Positions 34,098 through 43,453 are shown, counted from the first letter of the stretch. The stretch is 64,000 nt of DNA from Sphingomonas colocasiae (GCF_019880585.1 NZ_JAINVV010000003.1:124001-188000); one strand, 5' to 3'. The notes: a model not told the origin generated them from the sequence alone. Numbers and translations: made by a program.

Positions 34098-36077
34098 ATG
34101 GACACCCCGCCCCCTTCCCATCCCGCCAGCCATATCCCGGCTGCGGACGGCCCTTCGGACAAGGCCGGTCTTGTCGAGGCGATGAAAGCAGCCGATTCGG
34201 CCACCCTGCTCCTCGTCCTGGTCCAGCTGACCGGCGAGCGTCATTGGCTGGAGCGCGCGCGCCCCTATATTTCCGGGCCCATGAACTATCAGGAGAAGAT
34301 GCCTGATCAGCTTCGTGCCGAGATCCGCGAGGCGCTGCTTGCCCATCTGCTGGCGTTCGCGGGCGATGGCCGGGAATGGCCGCCGATTCCGGAAGGCGCG
34401 TTGCTCGAAGAGATGTTGAGCACGGCGGTCGGGGAGCCGATCGGGCGCGACTATGCCGCGATGATGCATCAGGATCTCGATCCGGACCATTATGCACCGG
34501 CGGAACCGGGCCCGTTCGGCCAAGGCGGGGACGCACCGATCGACATGGATGCGGTCATCATCGGCGCGGGCATGTCGGGCATCGCCGCCGCCATCTATCT
34601 CCAGCAGGCGGGCATCCCTTTCACCATCCTCGAAAAGGACGCCGCGTTCGGCGGCACCTGGTATCAGAACCGCTATCCGGGATGCGGCGTCGATACGCCC
34701 AATCACTTCTATTCCTATTCGTTCGAACCGAACAACGACTGGTCGCACTTCTTCGCGAAACGCGACGAATTATGGCGCTATTTCGAGGATGTCGCCGACA
34801 GGCACAGGCTTCGCCCCCACACGCGTTTCGGCACCGAGGTCATCAGTGCGACCTATGACGAAACATCCGCGCGCTGGACGGTCGTGTTCCGGGAGAGAGA
34901 CGGCGCGACGGAAACGGTGACGGCGCGCGTCGTCATTTCGGCGGTCGGCGTGCTCAACCGCCCGAAATGGCCGGAGATAGAGGGGCTGGAAAGCTTCGGC
35001 GGCACGCTGCTGCACAGCGGCGCCTGGGATCCCGATTTCGACTGGCGCGGCAAGCGCATCGCGATGATCGGCACGGGCGCATCGGGCCACCAGATCGCGC
35101 CGACGATCGCACCCGACGTCGCCGAACTGACGATCTTCCAGCGCTCCCCCCATTGGGTGGTGCCCAATCCCAATTATTTCCTCGGCGTGTCCGAGGGCAA
35201 GAAATGGGCGCTCGAGCATATCCCCTTCTATGCGCGCTGGTATCGCTTCCAGCTGTTCTGGGCCTTCGCCGACGGCCTGCACGACGCCTTGCGCGTGGAT
35301 CCTGGCTGGAATGGCGACGGACGATCGATCAATGCCGCCAACGACCGGCATCGCGCCTTCATGGAGCGGTTCATCGAATCCGAACTTGGCGAGGGATCGC
35401 CGCTGATTCCCAAAGTCCTTCCCGACTATCCGCCTTATGGAAAACGGATCCTGATCGATAATCGCTGGTACGCCATGCTGCGGCGGGACAATGTCGCGCT
35501 GGTGACCGACGACATCGTCGCCGTTCGGCCAGAGGGCGTCGAGACCGCCGACGGCATTGTCCATGAGGTGGACGCCATCGTCTGCGCCACCGGATTTCAG
35601 GCGAGCAGGATGCTGGCGCCGATGGAGATCGTCGGGCGCGACGGTGTCCAGCTCCGCAAGATCTGGAAACCCGATGATGCGACGGCCTATCTGGGAACGA
35701 TGATGCCCGGATTCCCCAACTTCTTCACGCTGCTGGGGCCGAACACCAGCCTGGCGCATGGCGGCAACGCGATCTTCGTGACGGAATGCCAGATGCGCTT
35801 CGTCATGCTGTGCATCAAACAGATGCTCGATGGCGGCCATGAGGCGGCCGAGGTCACCGATCAGGCGCATGACGCCTATGTCGAGGATGTCGATCGTCTG
35901 CACGACGGCATGGTCTGGTCCTATCCCGGCGTCAAAAGCTGGTATCGCAATCCGGCCGGCCGGGTCTTTGCTGTCCTGCCCTATCGCCTGGTCGATTTCT
36001 GGAAGATGACGGGATCGCTGGATCCGGCGGCGATCAGGTTCGGCGGCGGCGGGCGTCCGGCGCCGGACATCGCATAA
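34098..36077 (+). CDS. Baeyer-Villiger monooxygenase, 4-hydroxyacetophenone monooxygenase type
   Basis: 659 aa flavoenzyme inserting oxygen next to a ketone to give an ester or lactone. An N-terminal extension of ~150 residues precedes the FAD site GAGMSG (156-161). This extension and the total length match 4-hydroxyacetophenone monooxygenase (HAPMO, about 640 aa) rather than cyclohexanone-type enzymes. The Baeyer-Villiger fingerprint is FGGTLLHSGAWD (300-311), followed by the NADPH site GTGASG (325-330). ATG 34098 has AGGA 9 bases upstream. An ATG at 34092 is too close. The gene is followed by an acyl-CoA synthetase after 38 bases. Expected products are aryl or alkyl esters, which the esterase half of the fusion gene could cleave. 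Confidence 0.92.
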   Translation: MDTPPPSHPASHIPAADGPSDKAGLVEAMKAADSATLLLVLVQLTGERHWLERARPYISGPMNYQEKMPDQLRAEIREALLAHLLAFAGDGREWPPIPEGALLEEMLSTAVGEPIGRDYAAMMHQDLDPDHYAPAEPGPFGQGGDAPIDMDAVIIGAGMSGIAAAIYLQQAGIPFTILEKDAAFGGTWYQNRYPGCGVDTPNHFYSYSFEPNNDWSHFFAKRDELWRYFEDVADRHRLRPHTRFGTEVISATYDETSARWTVVFRERDGATETVTARVVISAVGVLNRPKWPEIEGLESFGGTLLHSGAWDPDFDWRGKRIAMIGTGASGHQIAPTIAPDVAELTIFQRSPHWVVPNPNYFLGVSEGKKWALEHIPFYARWYRFQLFWAFADGLHDALRVDPGWNGDGRSINAANDRHRAFMERFIESELGEGSPLIPKVLPDYPPYGKRILIDNRWYAMLRRDNVALVTDDIVAVRPEGVETADGIVHEVDAIVCATGFQASRMLAPMEIVGRDGVQLRKIWKPDDATAYLGTMMPGFPNFFTLLGPNTSLAHGGNAIFVTECQMRFVMLCIKQMLDGGHEAAEVTDQAHDAYVEDVDRLHDGMVWSYPGVKSWYRNPAGRVFAVLPYRLVDFWKMTGSLDPAAIRFGGGGRPAPDIA

Positions 36078-36115
36078 CCGGAAAGAGCACGCGGCTGGAT
36101 GGGAGAAGAGACGCG

Positions 36116-37732
36116 ATGAGCGACGATCAGATGGGCGCCCTGTTCGACAGGCGCCGCTGCGTGCTGCGTTATGTGCTGGACGACCGCGCGGAACGCCAGC
36201 CGGACGATATCTACGTGGTTTTCGAGACCGGCGAGAGCTGGACCTATCACGAGATGCGCGAGCGCGTCCGCGCCAAGGCGGCGGGGTTGCGGATGCTCGG
36301 CATCGACCAGGGCGACCATGTCGCGCTGATGCTGCCGGACGGCCCCGCGGCGCTGCTCTCCTTCTTCGCCGTCAACTATATCGGCGCGGTCCTCGTTCCC
36401 CTCAACCCCGCGTTTCGCGGCTCGATGCTGGAACATGCGCTCAAGCTCAGCGACGCGCGATTCCTCATTCTCCACTCCGATCTGGTCGATCAGATCGCAG
36501 CGGTCGAAACCGGCAGGATCGATGGTCTTATTTTTCCCGATCGCCTGCCGCCGGCGCTGCCCGCCGGCTTCGATTGCCGGCTGTTCGATGCGATCGACGG
36601 GGACCCGGACGGGCTGTCGCCGCCCGAACGACCGATCGAGCCATGGGATCCGCAGACCATCTGCTATACATCGGGCACGACGGGCCCGTCCAAGGGCGTC
36701 ATCTCCTCCTATTTCCATTGTTATCAAAGTGCGGGGCCGGACGCCTGGCCCTTTGTCGGGCCGGACGACCGGTTCCTCGTCAACATGCCGATCTTTCATT
36801 TCGGCGGGATCGGCCTGCCGATCGCAATGCTGATCCGTGGCGGATCGATCGTCCTGATGGAGAAATTCTCGACCGCCGCCTTCTGGCCGCTGGTCCGCCG
36901 CACGCGATGCACGGTCGCGTTCCTGATCGGGGCGATGGCCAATTTCCTGTCATCGCAGCCTGCGGACGACGGAGACAGGCGGCACGACCTGAAAACCGTC
37001 GTGCTGGTGCCGCTTCCCGCCGACGCGGCGGCGTTCGAAGATCGCTTCGGCGTGACCGCGTTCACGCTGTTCAACATGACCGAGATCTCGTCGCCGATCG
37101 TTTCCGGCCCCCATCCATCGCGTGCGGGCACGTGCGGGGTCAAGCGCGATGGCGTCGACGTCCGCCTGGTCGACGGCAACGACATCGACGTCGCGACCGG
37201 CGATATCGGGGAAATGATCGTCCGGACCGATCTGCCCTGGGCTCTCAACAGCGGATATCTGGGTACGCCGGACGCGACCGCCAGGGCATGGAGAAATGGC
37301 TGGTTCCACACCGGGGACCTGTTCCGGCGCGATGAGGATGGTTTTTATTATTTCGTCGATCGCGTGAAGGATGCGATCCGCCGTCGCGGCGAGAATATCT
37401 CGTCCTTCGAGGTCGAGCGTGAGATCCTGGCCTATCCCGGCATCCGCGAAGCCGCGGCGGTCGGCGTTCCCAGCCCCCTGGGCGAGCAGGAAGTGATGGC
37501 CGTGCTCTCCATCGTCGATGAAGCCCGTTTCGACCCTGGAGAACTGACCCGCTTCCTTCAGCAGCGCCTCCCCCATTTCATGGTGCCGCGCTATATCAGG
37601 CTGGTCGATGCGCTGCCGAAGACACCCAGCCTGAAAGTGAAGAAGGGCGAGCTGCGCGACGCCGGCGTGACCGAAGATTGCTGGGACGCGGCAACGGCCG
37701 GGTTGATCGCGAAGCGCCGGCAACTGGGCTGA
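36116..37732 (+). CDS. Acyl-CoA synthetase (AMP-forming, class I adenylating)
   Basis: 538 aa. It activates a carboxylic acid to its CoA thioester through an acyl-AMP. The P-loop-like motif YTSGTTGPSKG is at 184-194. FNMTEIS is the A5-type motif. GWFHTGDLFRRDEDGFYYFVDR is present in part, then IRRRGENISSFEVE at the hinge and the C-terminal lysine in PSLKVKKGELR. GAGAAGAGACGCG provides a loose ribosome site. It is the last gene of the island and ends 9 bases before a convergent gene. Its likely product is the substrate of the alpha-methylacyl-CoA racemase in the same island. Confidence 0.92.
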   Translation: MSDDQMGALFDRRRCVLRYVLDDRAERQPDDIYVVFETGESWTYHEMRERVRAKAAGLRMLGIDQGDHVALMLPDGPAALLSFFAVNYIGAVLVPLNPAFRGSMLEHALKLSDARFLILHSDLVDQIAAVETGRIDGLIFPDRLPPALPAGFDCRLFDAIDGDPDGLSPPERPIEPWDPQTICYTSGTTGPSKGVISSYFHCYQSAGPDAWPFVGPDDRFLVNMPIFHFGGIGLPIAMLIRGGSIVLMEKFSTAAFWPLVRRTRCTVAFLIGAMANFLSSQPADDGDRRHDLKTVVLVPLPADAAAFEDRFGVTAFTLFNMTEISSPIVSGPHPSRAGTCGVKRDGVDVRLVDGNDIDVATGDIGEMIVRTDLPWALNSGYLGTPDATARAWRNGWFHTGDLFRRDEDGFYYFVDRVKDAIRRRGENISSFEVEREILAYPGIREAAAVGVPSPLGEQEVMAVLSIVDEARFDPGELTRFLQQRLPHFMVPRYIRLVDALPKTPSLKVKKGELRDAGVTEDCWDAATAGLIAKRRQLG

Positions 37733-37741
37733 TCCCCGCGA

Positions 37742-38917
37742 TCACCACAGCCGGGATGCATAACCATCCAACTGTCGCGCCTTGCCGTCCGGCAGGTCGG
37801 CGCGGACCCGGGCCAGTTCATCGGCCGCGTCGCGGCGCTTGCCGTTCGCGGCGAGGCAACGCGCCAGTTCCACCCCGGCCCGCTGGGCGATGGAGAGGTT
37901 GCCGAAGGGATCGAAATAGGAATCGATCCGCGCCGGATCCTTCGCGCCGTTCCAGACCGGCATGACCGAGGCGCCGGGATCGCGCGCAAGCGCCCGATAG
38001 GCCGCGATCGCTTCCGCGAGCGCCGCCGCCTTGGTCAACTGACGGTAACGGATGCGATAGAGCCGCGCCTCCGGCCCCGGCGAGCCGGCCTCGAACGCAT
38101 CGAGCACCGCCCCCACCCATGGCCAGTCAACGGTGCCGCCCTCGCCCTGCACGCCCAGCAGGTTGAACGACAGGATCGCCGCGCGATGCGCCTGGCTGGT
38201 TGCGCGCGCGACCTCGTCCGGGCTCGGGCGCGGCAGGCTGGAGGGCTGGACGAGCGCGATCGCCGGATCGTCACGCAGGATCGCCTCGATATCGGGCTTG
38301 TGGAACTGACCGACCACGACGAGCACGGTGCCGCCCGGATGCCGCGCCGCCGCCGCGCGGATGCGCCGGGCCTGCATGAAGGTGCGATAGAGGTAGAGCC
38401 GCCTGGGGAAATCGCGATCCGCCCGGGGCGCCGCCGTTCCCGCCCAGCGGCGCGTCTGCCCGGTGGTTTCGGCGCGGTCGGCGTCGAACAGATCGCGTTT
38501 CAGGATCGCCGGATCGGGAAAGCTCAGGAAACCGCGAAATCCCGATTGCGGACGGATCTCCGGCGGCGTCTCCAGGTCGAGGCCCAGCGCCAGCTTCTGG
38601 TCCTCGACCGGGGGCATCCAGTCGAACGGGCAGATATCCACGCCGGTTTCCGCCGCCAGCGGTAGCAGGATGCCCTGGATCTCGTAGGTGAATTCATAAT
38701 GGTCGCCGCGCGCGAACTGCTCGGGCGCCCGTTCGATACAGATCGCATCGGGCGCGAGCGCGGTGGCGAAGGCAGCAAGCGCGCCCGGCTGGTCGCCCTT
38801 CGCAACAAGCTGCGCGGCATGTTCGACGCCGAGCACGATCACGCGAGTCGGCGCCTCCGCCGCCACGCGCTGCGCGAAGAACAACAGCCCGAGCAGCGCG
38901 ATCAATCGACGACACAT
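37742..38917 (-). CDS. Exported DUF5694 / TIKI-ChaN-like protein
   Basis: 391 aa. A signal peptide covers about 1-19 (LIALLGLLFFAQRVAAE). The mature part begins with a beta-strand and His motif, VIVLGVEHAAQL, then FATALAPDAICIERAPEQ, and later VLVVVGQFHKPDIEAIL. This arrangement (strand-GxxH early, strand-GxxH late) recalls the ChaN/TraB/TIKI-like superfamily of possible metalloproteases or heme-binding proteins. The C-terminal ~100 residues look like helical repeats (IAAYRALARDPGASV, AGVELARCLAANGKRRDAADELARV). I chose ATG 38917, where the signal peptide begins. Function is not known. Confidence 0.7.
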   Translation of the reverse strand: MCRRLIALLGLLFFAQRVAAEAPTRVIVLGVEHAAQLVAKGDQPGALAAFATALAPDAICIERAPEQFARGDHYEFTYEIQGILLPLAAETGVDICPFDWMPPVEDQKLALGLDLETPPEIRPQSGFRGFLSFPDPAILKRDLFDADRAETTGQTRRWAGTAAPRADRDFPRRLYLYRTFMQARRIRAAAARHPGGTVLVVVGQFHKPDIEAILRDDPAIALVQPSSLPRPSPDEVARATSQAHRAAILSFNLLGVQGEGGTVDWPWVGAVLDAFEAGSPGPEARLYRIRYRQLTKAAALAEAIAAYRALARDPGASVMPVWNGAKDPARIDSYFDPFGNLSIAQRAGVELARCLAANGKRRDAADELARVRADLPDGKARQLDGYASRLW

Positions 38918-39091
38918 GATCCGGCATCCCTTCCTGCGGGCACAACCTGAGAGCACAAGGCGTACGCGACCGCCATCGCCGGTCAAGCACCCCGCCGATC
39001 ACCGCCGACAGAGTTCGACCAATGACGTCTGCGGCTTGCGCTTGTCATTTCAGCGGATACTGCTGTGCCGAACACCAACAAAGGGATCATC

Positions 39092-40627
39092 ATGGCGGAC
39101 GGGATGAAGAATGGAACGGATCGGCGCACCCTGCTGGCGAGCGCCGCGGCGGTTACCGGCGCGGCGATGATGGCGCCGGGCGCGGCGCTGGCGAAGACGG
39201 ACAAGCTGGCCGACGTCAAGAAGGCGATCGCGGCGGGCCATGACGCATCGGTCAAGCGCTTGCAGGACTGGATCGCCCTGCCCTCGATCGCGGCCGAGAA
39301 TCTCAACTATCCGGCGGGCGCGGACTATATGCGCAAGCTCGCGCTCGATGCGGGTTTCCAGCATGCCGAGATCGTGCCGTCCAAGGGCAAGCCAGGCGTG
39401 TTCGCGACGCTCGACGCGGGCGCCAAGAAGACGCTGGGCCTGTATTTCATGTACGACGTGAAGCAGTTCGTCGCATCCGAATGGGAAAGCCCGCCGCTGG
39501 AAGGCCGCATCCTCGACCGGCCGGGCATGGGCAAGATCCTGATGGGCCGTGGCGCCGTCAACCAGAAGGGCCCGGAATCGACGGTGCTCGCGGCGCTCCA
39601 CGCGATGAAGGCGGCGGGCCGCAAGCTGCCCGTCAATCTCGTGCTGGTCGCCGAAGGCGAGGAAGAGATCGCCTCCCCCAACTTCCACGAGATCGTCACC
39701 AGGCCGCATGTCGCAGAAGCGCTGAAGAAGAGTGTGGGCGTGATCATTCCCTTCGCCGCGCAGAATCCGGCGAACGGCGCGGTCACATTGTTCCTGGGCG
39801 CCAAGGGCGCGATCGAGATGGAGATCGTCGTCTCGGGCGAGAAATGGGGCCGCGGCCCCAAGGGCGACATCCATTCCAGCGAAAAGGCGCGTGTCGACAG
39901 CCCGCCATGGCGGCTGGTCGCGGCACTTTCGACGCTGGTGAGCCCCGACGGCAACACCGTGATGATCGACGGCATCCAGGATCAGGTGCGCCCGCTCACC
40001 GATCGCGAACGCGCGCTGATCGCGGCGACGGCCGCCAAGACCGACGAGGCATCGACCAAGAAGCAACTGGGCGTGCAGCGCTGGATCGACGACATGACGT
40101 GGGAACAGTCGCTCGAACGGCTGGCGGCGGTGCCGACGATCAACATCCAGGGCCTCGTCTCCGGCTATACCGGCCCCGGCGGCAAGACCGTGTTGCCCGG
40201 CCGCGCGGTCGCTAAGGTGGAAATGCGGCTGGTGCCCAACATGACCAAGGAAGAGACGGTCGCGAAACTGCGCGCGCATCTCGACAAGCGCGGCTTCACC
40301 GATGTCGAGGTGAACGTCACCGGCGGCTATGGCCCGACCGAGACGCCGGAAACCGCGGCACTGACGCGCGCGCAGCTTGCCACCTATGAGCGGTTCGGCG
40401 TCGAGACCACGGTCTATCCGCGCATCGCGGGAAGCTGGCCGGGCGTGATCTTCACCGGCCCGCCGCTCAACCTGCCCGCCGGCCAGTTCGGGCTGGGCCA
40501 TGGTTCGGGCGCGCATGCACCCAACGAGTTCTTCCTGATCGAAAGCGCCAATCCCAAGGTGCTGGGCATGGACGACGCGGCGCTCGCCTTTGTCGATTTC
40601 CTCTATCAGGTCGCGGCGACTGCCTGA
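39092..40627 (+). CDS. Tat-exported M20-family peptidase homologue lacking metal ligands
   Basis: 511 aa. A twin-arginine signal (TDRRTLLASAAAVTG...APGAALA) leads to an M20/dipeptidase fold. Expected metal-binding motifs are altered. The segment usually read GHYDVQP is LYFMYDVKQ, with Met120 in the place of the His. GRGASDDKG is GRGAVNQKG, with Asn157 for the bridging Asp. The later VIISDT-like segment is VIIPFA near 220. The catalytic Glu region AEGEEEIASP (187-196) and the C-terminal His of GSGAHAPNEFF remain. ATG 39092 is chosen because the Tat motif follows. It could be an inactive or metal-independent member, or use another metal site. Confidence 0.85.
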   Translation: MADGMKNGTDRRTLLASAAAVTGAAMMAPGAALAKTDKLADVKKAIAAGHDASVKRLQDWIALPSIAAENLNYPAGADYMRKLALDAGFQHAEIVPSKGKPGVFATLDAGAKKTLGLYFMYDVKQFVASEWESPPLEGRILDRPGMGKILMGRGAVNQKGPESTVLAALHAMKAAGRKLPVNLVLVAEGEEEIASPNFHEIVTRPHVAEALKKSVGVIIPFAAQNPANGAVTLFLGAKGAIEMEIVVSGEKWGRGPKGDIHSSEKARVDSPPWRLVAALSTLVSPDGNTVMIDGIQDQVRPLTDRERALIAATAAKTDEASTKKQLGVQRWIDDMTWEQSLERLAAVPTINIQGLVSGYTGPGGKTVLPGRAVAKVEMRLVPNMTKEETVAKLRAHLDKRGFTDVEVNVTGGYGPTETPETAALTRAQLATYERFGVETTVYPRIAGSWPGVIFTGPPLNLPAGQFGLGHGSGAHAPNEFFLIESANPKVLGMDDAALAFVDFLYQVAATA

Positions 40628-41219
40628 GACGGACACCGATGGGCCGTGCGGTGGCGTGTTGCTGCTGCACGGCCATGGCCGCACCGGCCATTCGATGCGC
40701 GGCCTGGCCGCGACATTGCGCAAGGCGGGCTATGCGACCCTGGCGCCGCACTATCCTGCGCGGCGATCGCTGAACGCGATCGTCGACGGGCTGCAACCGC
40801 GCGTCGCGACCTTCGCCGCCGAATGTGGCGGCCCGCTTCATATGGTGACGCATTCGCTGGGCGGTCTGGTCGCCCGTGCGCTGTTCAAGGCGCATCGCCC
40901 GGCACGGGCGGGACGTGTCGTCATGCTGGGGGCAAGCGGCCCCCATCTCCGCACTGGCCGGGCGGCGGCCGAGGAAGCGGTGCTCGGCCCCGTCGATTTC
41001 GATCTCGGCGTGATCGCAGGGGATCGCCCGATCGATCCGGTCTTTCCCAGATTGCTGGTGCCGCGCCCCAATGACGGGAAGGTGAGCGTCAGCGCCACGC
41101 GCGTCGCGGGCATGCGCGACCATATCGTGCTGCCGGTATCGCATACGCTGATGGTCTATGACCGCCGTGTCCGCGCCCAGGCCTTGGCGTTTCTGCGGAA
41201 CGGCCGTTTCAGCCGGTAG
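40590..41219 (+). CDS. Small alpha/beta hydrolase (lipase-like), start uncertain
   Basis: About 209 aa. The hydrolase core starts with GGVLLLHGHGRTGHSM (oxyanion HG), then the nucleophile motif THSLGG. The acid is probably the Asp in PRPNDGKVS and the base the His in LPVSHTLMVY. The frame overlaps the end of the M20 gene. Possible starts are TTG 40590 (37-base overlap) or GTG 40656, which would begin right at the first strand. Neither has a clear ribosome site, so translation is probably coupled to the M20 gene. The protein resembles triacylglycerol lipase / PGAP1-like short hydrolases. Substrate unknown. Confidence 0.75.
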   Translation: MSISSIRSRRLPETDTDGPCGGVLLLHGHGRTGHSMRGLAATLRKAGYATLAPHYPARRSLNAIVDGLQPRVATFAAECGGPLHMVTHSLGGLVARALFKAHRPARAGRVVMLGASGPHLRTGRAAAEEAVLGPVDFDLGVIAGDRPIDPVFPRLLVPRPNDGKVSVSATRVAGMRDHIVLPVSHTLMVYDRRVRAQALAFLRNGRFSR

Positions 41220-42477
41220 CCACGGCCTCCTTCGGCCCGGATCGCGGATGCCGCAGATCGGGCAGGAAGGCGGCGATCAGCCCGATCGCGGGCATGAACG
41301 AGCAGATCGTATAGACCGTCTCGATCCCGTAGATGTCCGCCACCTCGCCCAGCACGGCCGCGCCGAGCCCGCCGACGCCGAACGAGAATCCGAAGAACAT
41401 GCCGGAGATCATGCCGACCTTGCCGGGCATCAATTCCTGCGCGAACACCACGATCGCCGGGAAGGCCGATGCCAGCAACAGGCCGATCACGACGCTGAGC
41501 ACGCTCGTCCAGAACAGATCGACATGCGGCATCAGCAGGCTGAATGGCAGCACCGCCAGGATCGAGATCCAGATCACGAACTTGCGGCCGATGCGATCGC
41601 CCACCGGGCCGCCGACAAATGTGCCGACCGCGACGGCGCCCAGGAACACGAACAGATGGAATTGCGCGGTCTCCACCGACACGCCGAAGCGATGGATCAG
41701 GTAGAAGGTGAAATAGCTGGTGATGCTGCCCAGATAGACATATTTCGAGAAGGTCAGCGCGAGCAGGATCAATATGCCCCTGCGCGCCGCGCCGCGCGGC
41801 AGTTCCAGCCCCTCCAGCCTCTTGTGACCCGCCCGCAATCGCGCGAGGCCGTGATCGCGGTACCAGATGCCCACCTGCCAAAGGATCGCGCAGGACAAGA
41901 GCGCGAGCAGCGCGAAAAAGGCGAGACTGTTCTGGCCGAAGCGCACAACGATCAGCGCGGCGGCGAGCGGCCCCAGCGCCGAGCCGGCATTGCCGCCCAC
42001 CTGGAACAGCGATTGCGCCATGCCCTTGCGCGGCCCCGCCGCCATACGCGCGACCCGCGAGGATTCGGGGTGGAAGACCGAGGATCCCATGCCGAGCAGA
42101 GACGCGCCGACCAACAGCAAGGCATAGCTGTGCGCGACGGAGAGCACCGCCAGCCCAGCGAGCGAGAACAGGGTTCCGCCCGGCAAGGCCAGCGGCGACG
42201 GTTTCCTGTCCGAATAGAGCCCGATCAGCGGCTGGAGGATCGACGCCGTGATCTGATAGACCAGGGTGACGAGGCCGATCTGGCTGAAGCTGAGCCCCAG
42301 TTCTTCCTTCAGATTGGGATAGATGGCCGGCAGCAGCGCCTGCATCATGTCGTTGAGCAGATGGCAGAAGCTGATCGCGAAGATCACCGGGAACACGGTG
42401 GTCTCGACCGCGACGGGTAGTGGCGCGACGGGTTGTGGCGCGGCGGATTGGGGTGCATCGATCGGGCTGCTGGACAT
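41209..42477 (-). CDS. MFS transporter of the fosmidomycin-resistance (Fsr) family
   Basis: 422 aa with 12 hydrophobic segments. VIFAISFCHLLNDMMQALLPAIYP at the first helix and FHPESSRVARMAAGPRKGMAQSLFQVGGNAGSALGPL after helix 4 are Fsr-family signatures. ATG 42477 has AAAGGAA 6 bases upstream. ATG 42483 would abut it. Fsr exports fosmidomycin and other drugs in E. coli. The gene is divergent from an AraC regulator that likely controls it, and it overlaps the convergent hydrolase by 11 bases. Confidence 0.92.
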   Translation of the reverse strand: MSSSPIDAPQSAAPQPVAPLPVAVETTVFPVIFAISFCHLLNDMMQALLPAIYPNLKEELGLSFSQIGLVTLVYQITASILQPLIGLYSDRKPSPLALPGGTLFSLAGLAVLSVAHSYALLLVGASLLGMGSSVFHPESSRVARMAAGPRKGMAQSLFQVGGNAGSALGPLAAALIVVRFGQNSLAFFALLALLSCAILWQVGIWYRDHGLARLRAGHKRLEGLELPRGAARRGILILLALTFSKYVYLGSITSYFTFYLIHRFGVSVETAQFHLFVFLGAVAVGTFVGGPVGDRIGRKFVIWISILAVLPFSLLMPHVDLFWTSVLSVVIGLLLASAFPAIVVFAQELMPGKVGMISGMFFGFSFGVGGLGAAVLGEVADIYGIETVYTICSFMPAIGLIAAFLPDLRHPRSGPKEAVATG

Positions 42478-42521
42478 CGGCATTTCCTTTGACGTCACGA
42501 TGCGATAGGCCCGCCAAACCT

Positions 42522-42564
42522 GTCCCGCATCTTCGCTTGGGACTTTCAGTTTTGCGAGTGGGAC
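42522..42564. promoter_or_regulatory. GTCCC/GGGAC repeat operator between fsr-like and AraC genes
   Basis: GTCCC (42522-42526) faces GGGAC (42539-42543) as an inverted repeat. TGGGAC recurs at 42559-42564 as a direct repeat about two helical turns from the copy at 42538. The last copy touches the AraC start codon at 42565. AraC proteins commonly bind such direct repeats. A role in both promoters is inferred. Confidence 0.45.
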
Positions 42565-43353
42565 ATGGCGAAACCGTGGACCGATCCGGACGATTACGAT
42601 CATGCGCCGCGCCCCGTGGTCGCGATCGGCAATGATTATCCGCCCTCGTTCGAGCTTGCGCCGCATCGGCACGGCCGGGGACAATTGCTCTACGCCGCCA
42701 GCGGCGTCGTCGTCGCCACCACGCCCCAGGGCGTCTGGATCGCCCCGCCCGAGCGCGCGGTGTGGATACCCGCCGGGATCATGCATGCGGTGCGCATGGT
42801 CGGCCCGGTTTCAACGCGCAGCCTGCTGCTCAACGCGACGGCGAGCCGCGCGTTGGGCGGCGACTGCATGGTGCTGGCGGTCTCTCCGCTGCTGCGCAGC
42901 CTGCTCGCCGTGTCGGTCGATATCGATCCCAATTACGAGATGGCCGGCCGCGATGGCCTTGTCATGGCGCTGATCGTCGCCGAACTCGAACGCGCGCCAC
43001 GGATTCCGCTGGCCGTGCCCTTCCCCGCCAGCGTCGCGCTGGCGCGCCTGTGCCATGATTTCCTGGAAACGCCGGCGCCGCATGACACGATCGACGACTG
43101 GGCGACACGCCTCGGCATGGAACGGCGCACATTCACAAGGACGTTCAGGCGCGAAACCGGCATGAGCTTCGGCGAATGGCGGCAACAGGCCTGCCTGCTC
43201 GTCGCCCTGCCCCGCCTTGCGACCGGCGCGCCGATCACCGCGATCGCGATGGACCTCGGCTATGACAGCCCGGCCGCGTTCTCCACCATGTTCAAGCGGC
43301 TGCTCGGCATCTCCCCGGCACGCTATCGCGCGGACCGCTCCGCGACGGGATGA
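42565..43353 (+). CDS. AraC-family regulator with cupin sensor domain
   Basis: 262 aa. An N-terminal cupin covers about 30-85 (FELAPHRHGRGQLLYAASGVV, VWIPAGIMHAVRM). The C-terminal double HTH covers about 165-258 (IDDWATRLGMERRTFTRTFRRETGMSFGEWRQQ, ITAIAMDLGYDSPAAFSTMFKRLLGISPARYR). The cupin His cluster suggests a small-molecule or metal ligand. The start at MAKPWTD follows a GGGAC repeat rather than a classical ribosome site. It is divergent from the Fsr-type exporter, its probable target. Confidence 0.93.
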   Translation: MAKPWTDPDDYDHAPRPVVAIGNDYPPSFELAPHRHGRGQLLYAASGVVVATTPQGVWIAPPERAVWIPAGIMHAVRMVGPVSTRSLLLNATASRALGGDCMVLAVSPLLRSLLAVSVDIDPNYEMAGRDGLVMALIVAELERAPRIPLAVPFPASVALARLCHDFLETPAPHDTIDDWATRLGMERRTFTRTFRRETGMSFGEWRQQACLLVALPRLATGAPITAIAMDLGYDSPAAFSTMFKRLLGISPARYRADRSATG

Positions 43354-43453
43354 GTGCCGGGCAGGCTCAACCGCAGACATCGCCCGACAAAGGAATGGCG
43401 CCTGATCGCCGCCAGCGCCTATGGTCGCGCGATAGCCTGAGAGGAGAGATGCC

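Noticed and set aside
26336-37732. Recent horizontal transfer of the catabolic island
   Set aside because: Base composition and codon style look like the flanks apart from the AT-rich operators. No integrase, tRNA or direct repeats were seen at the ends.
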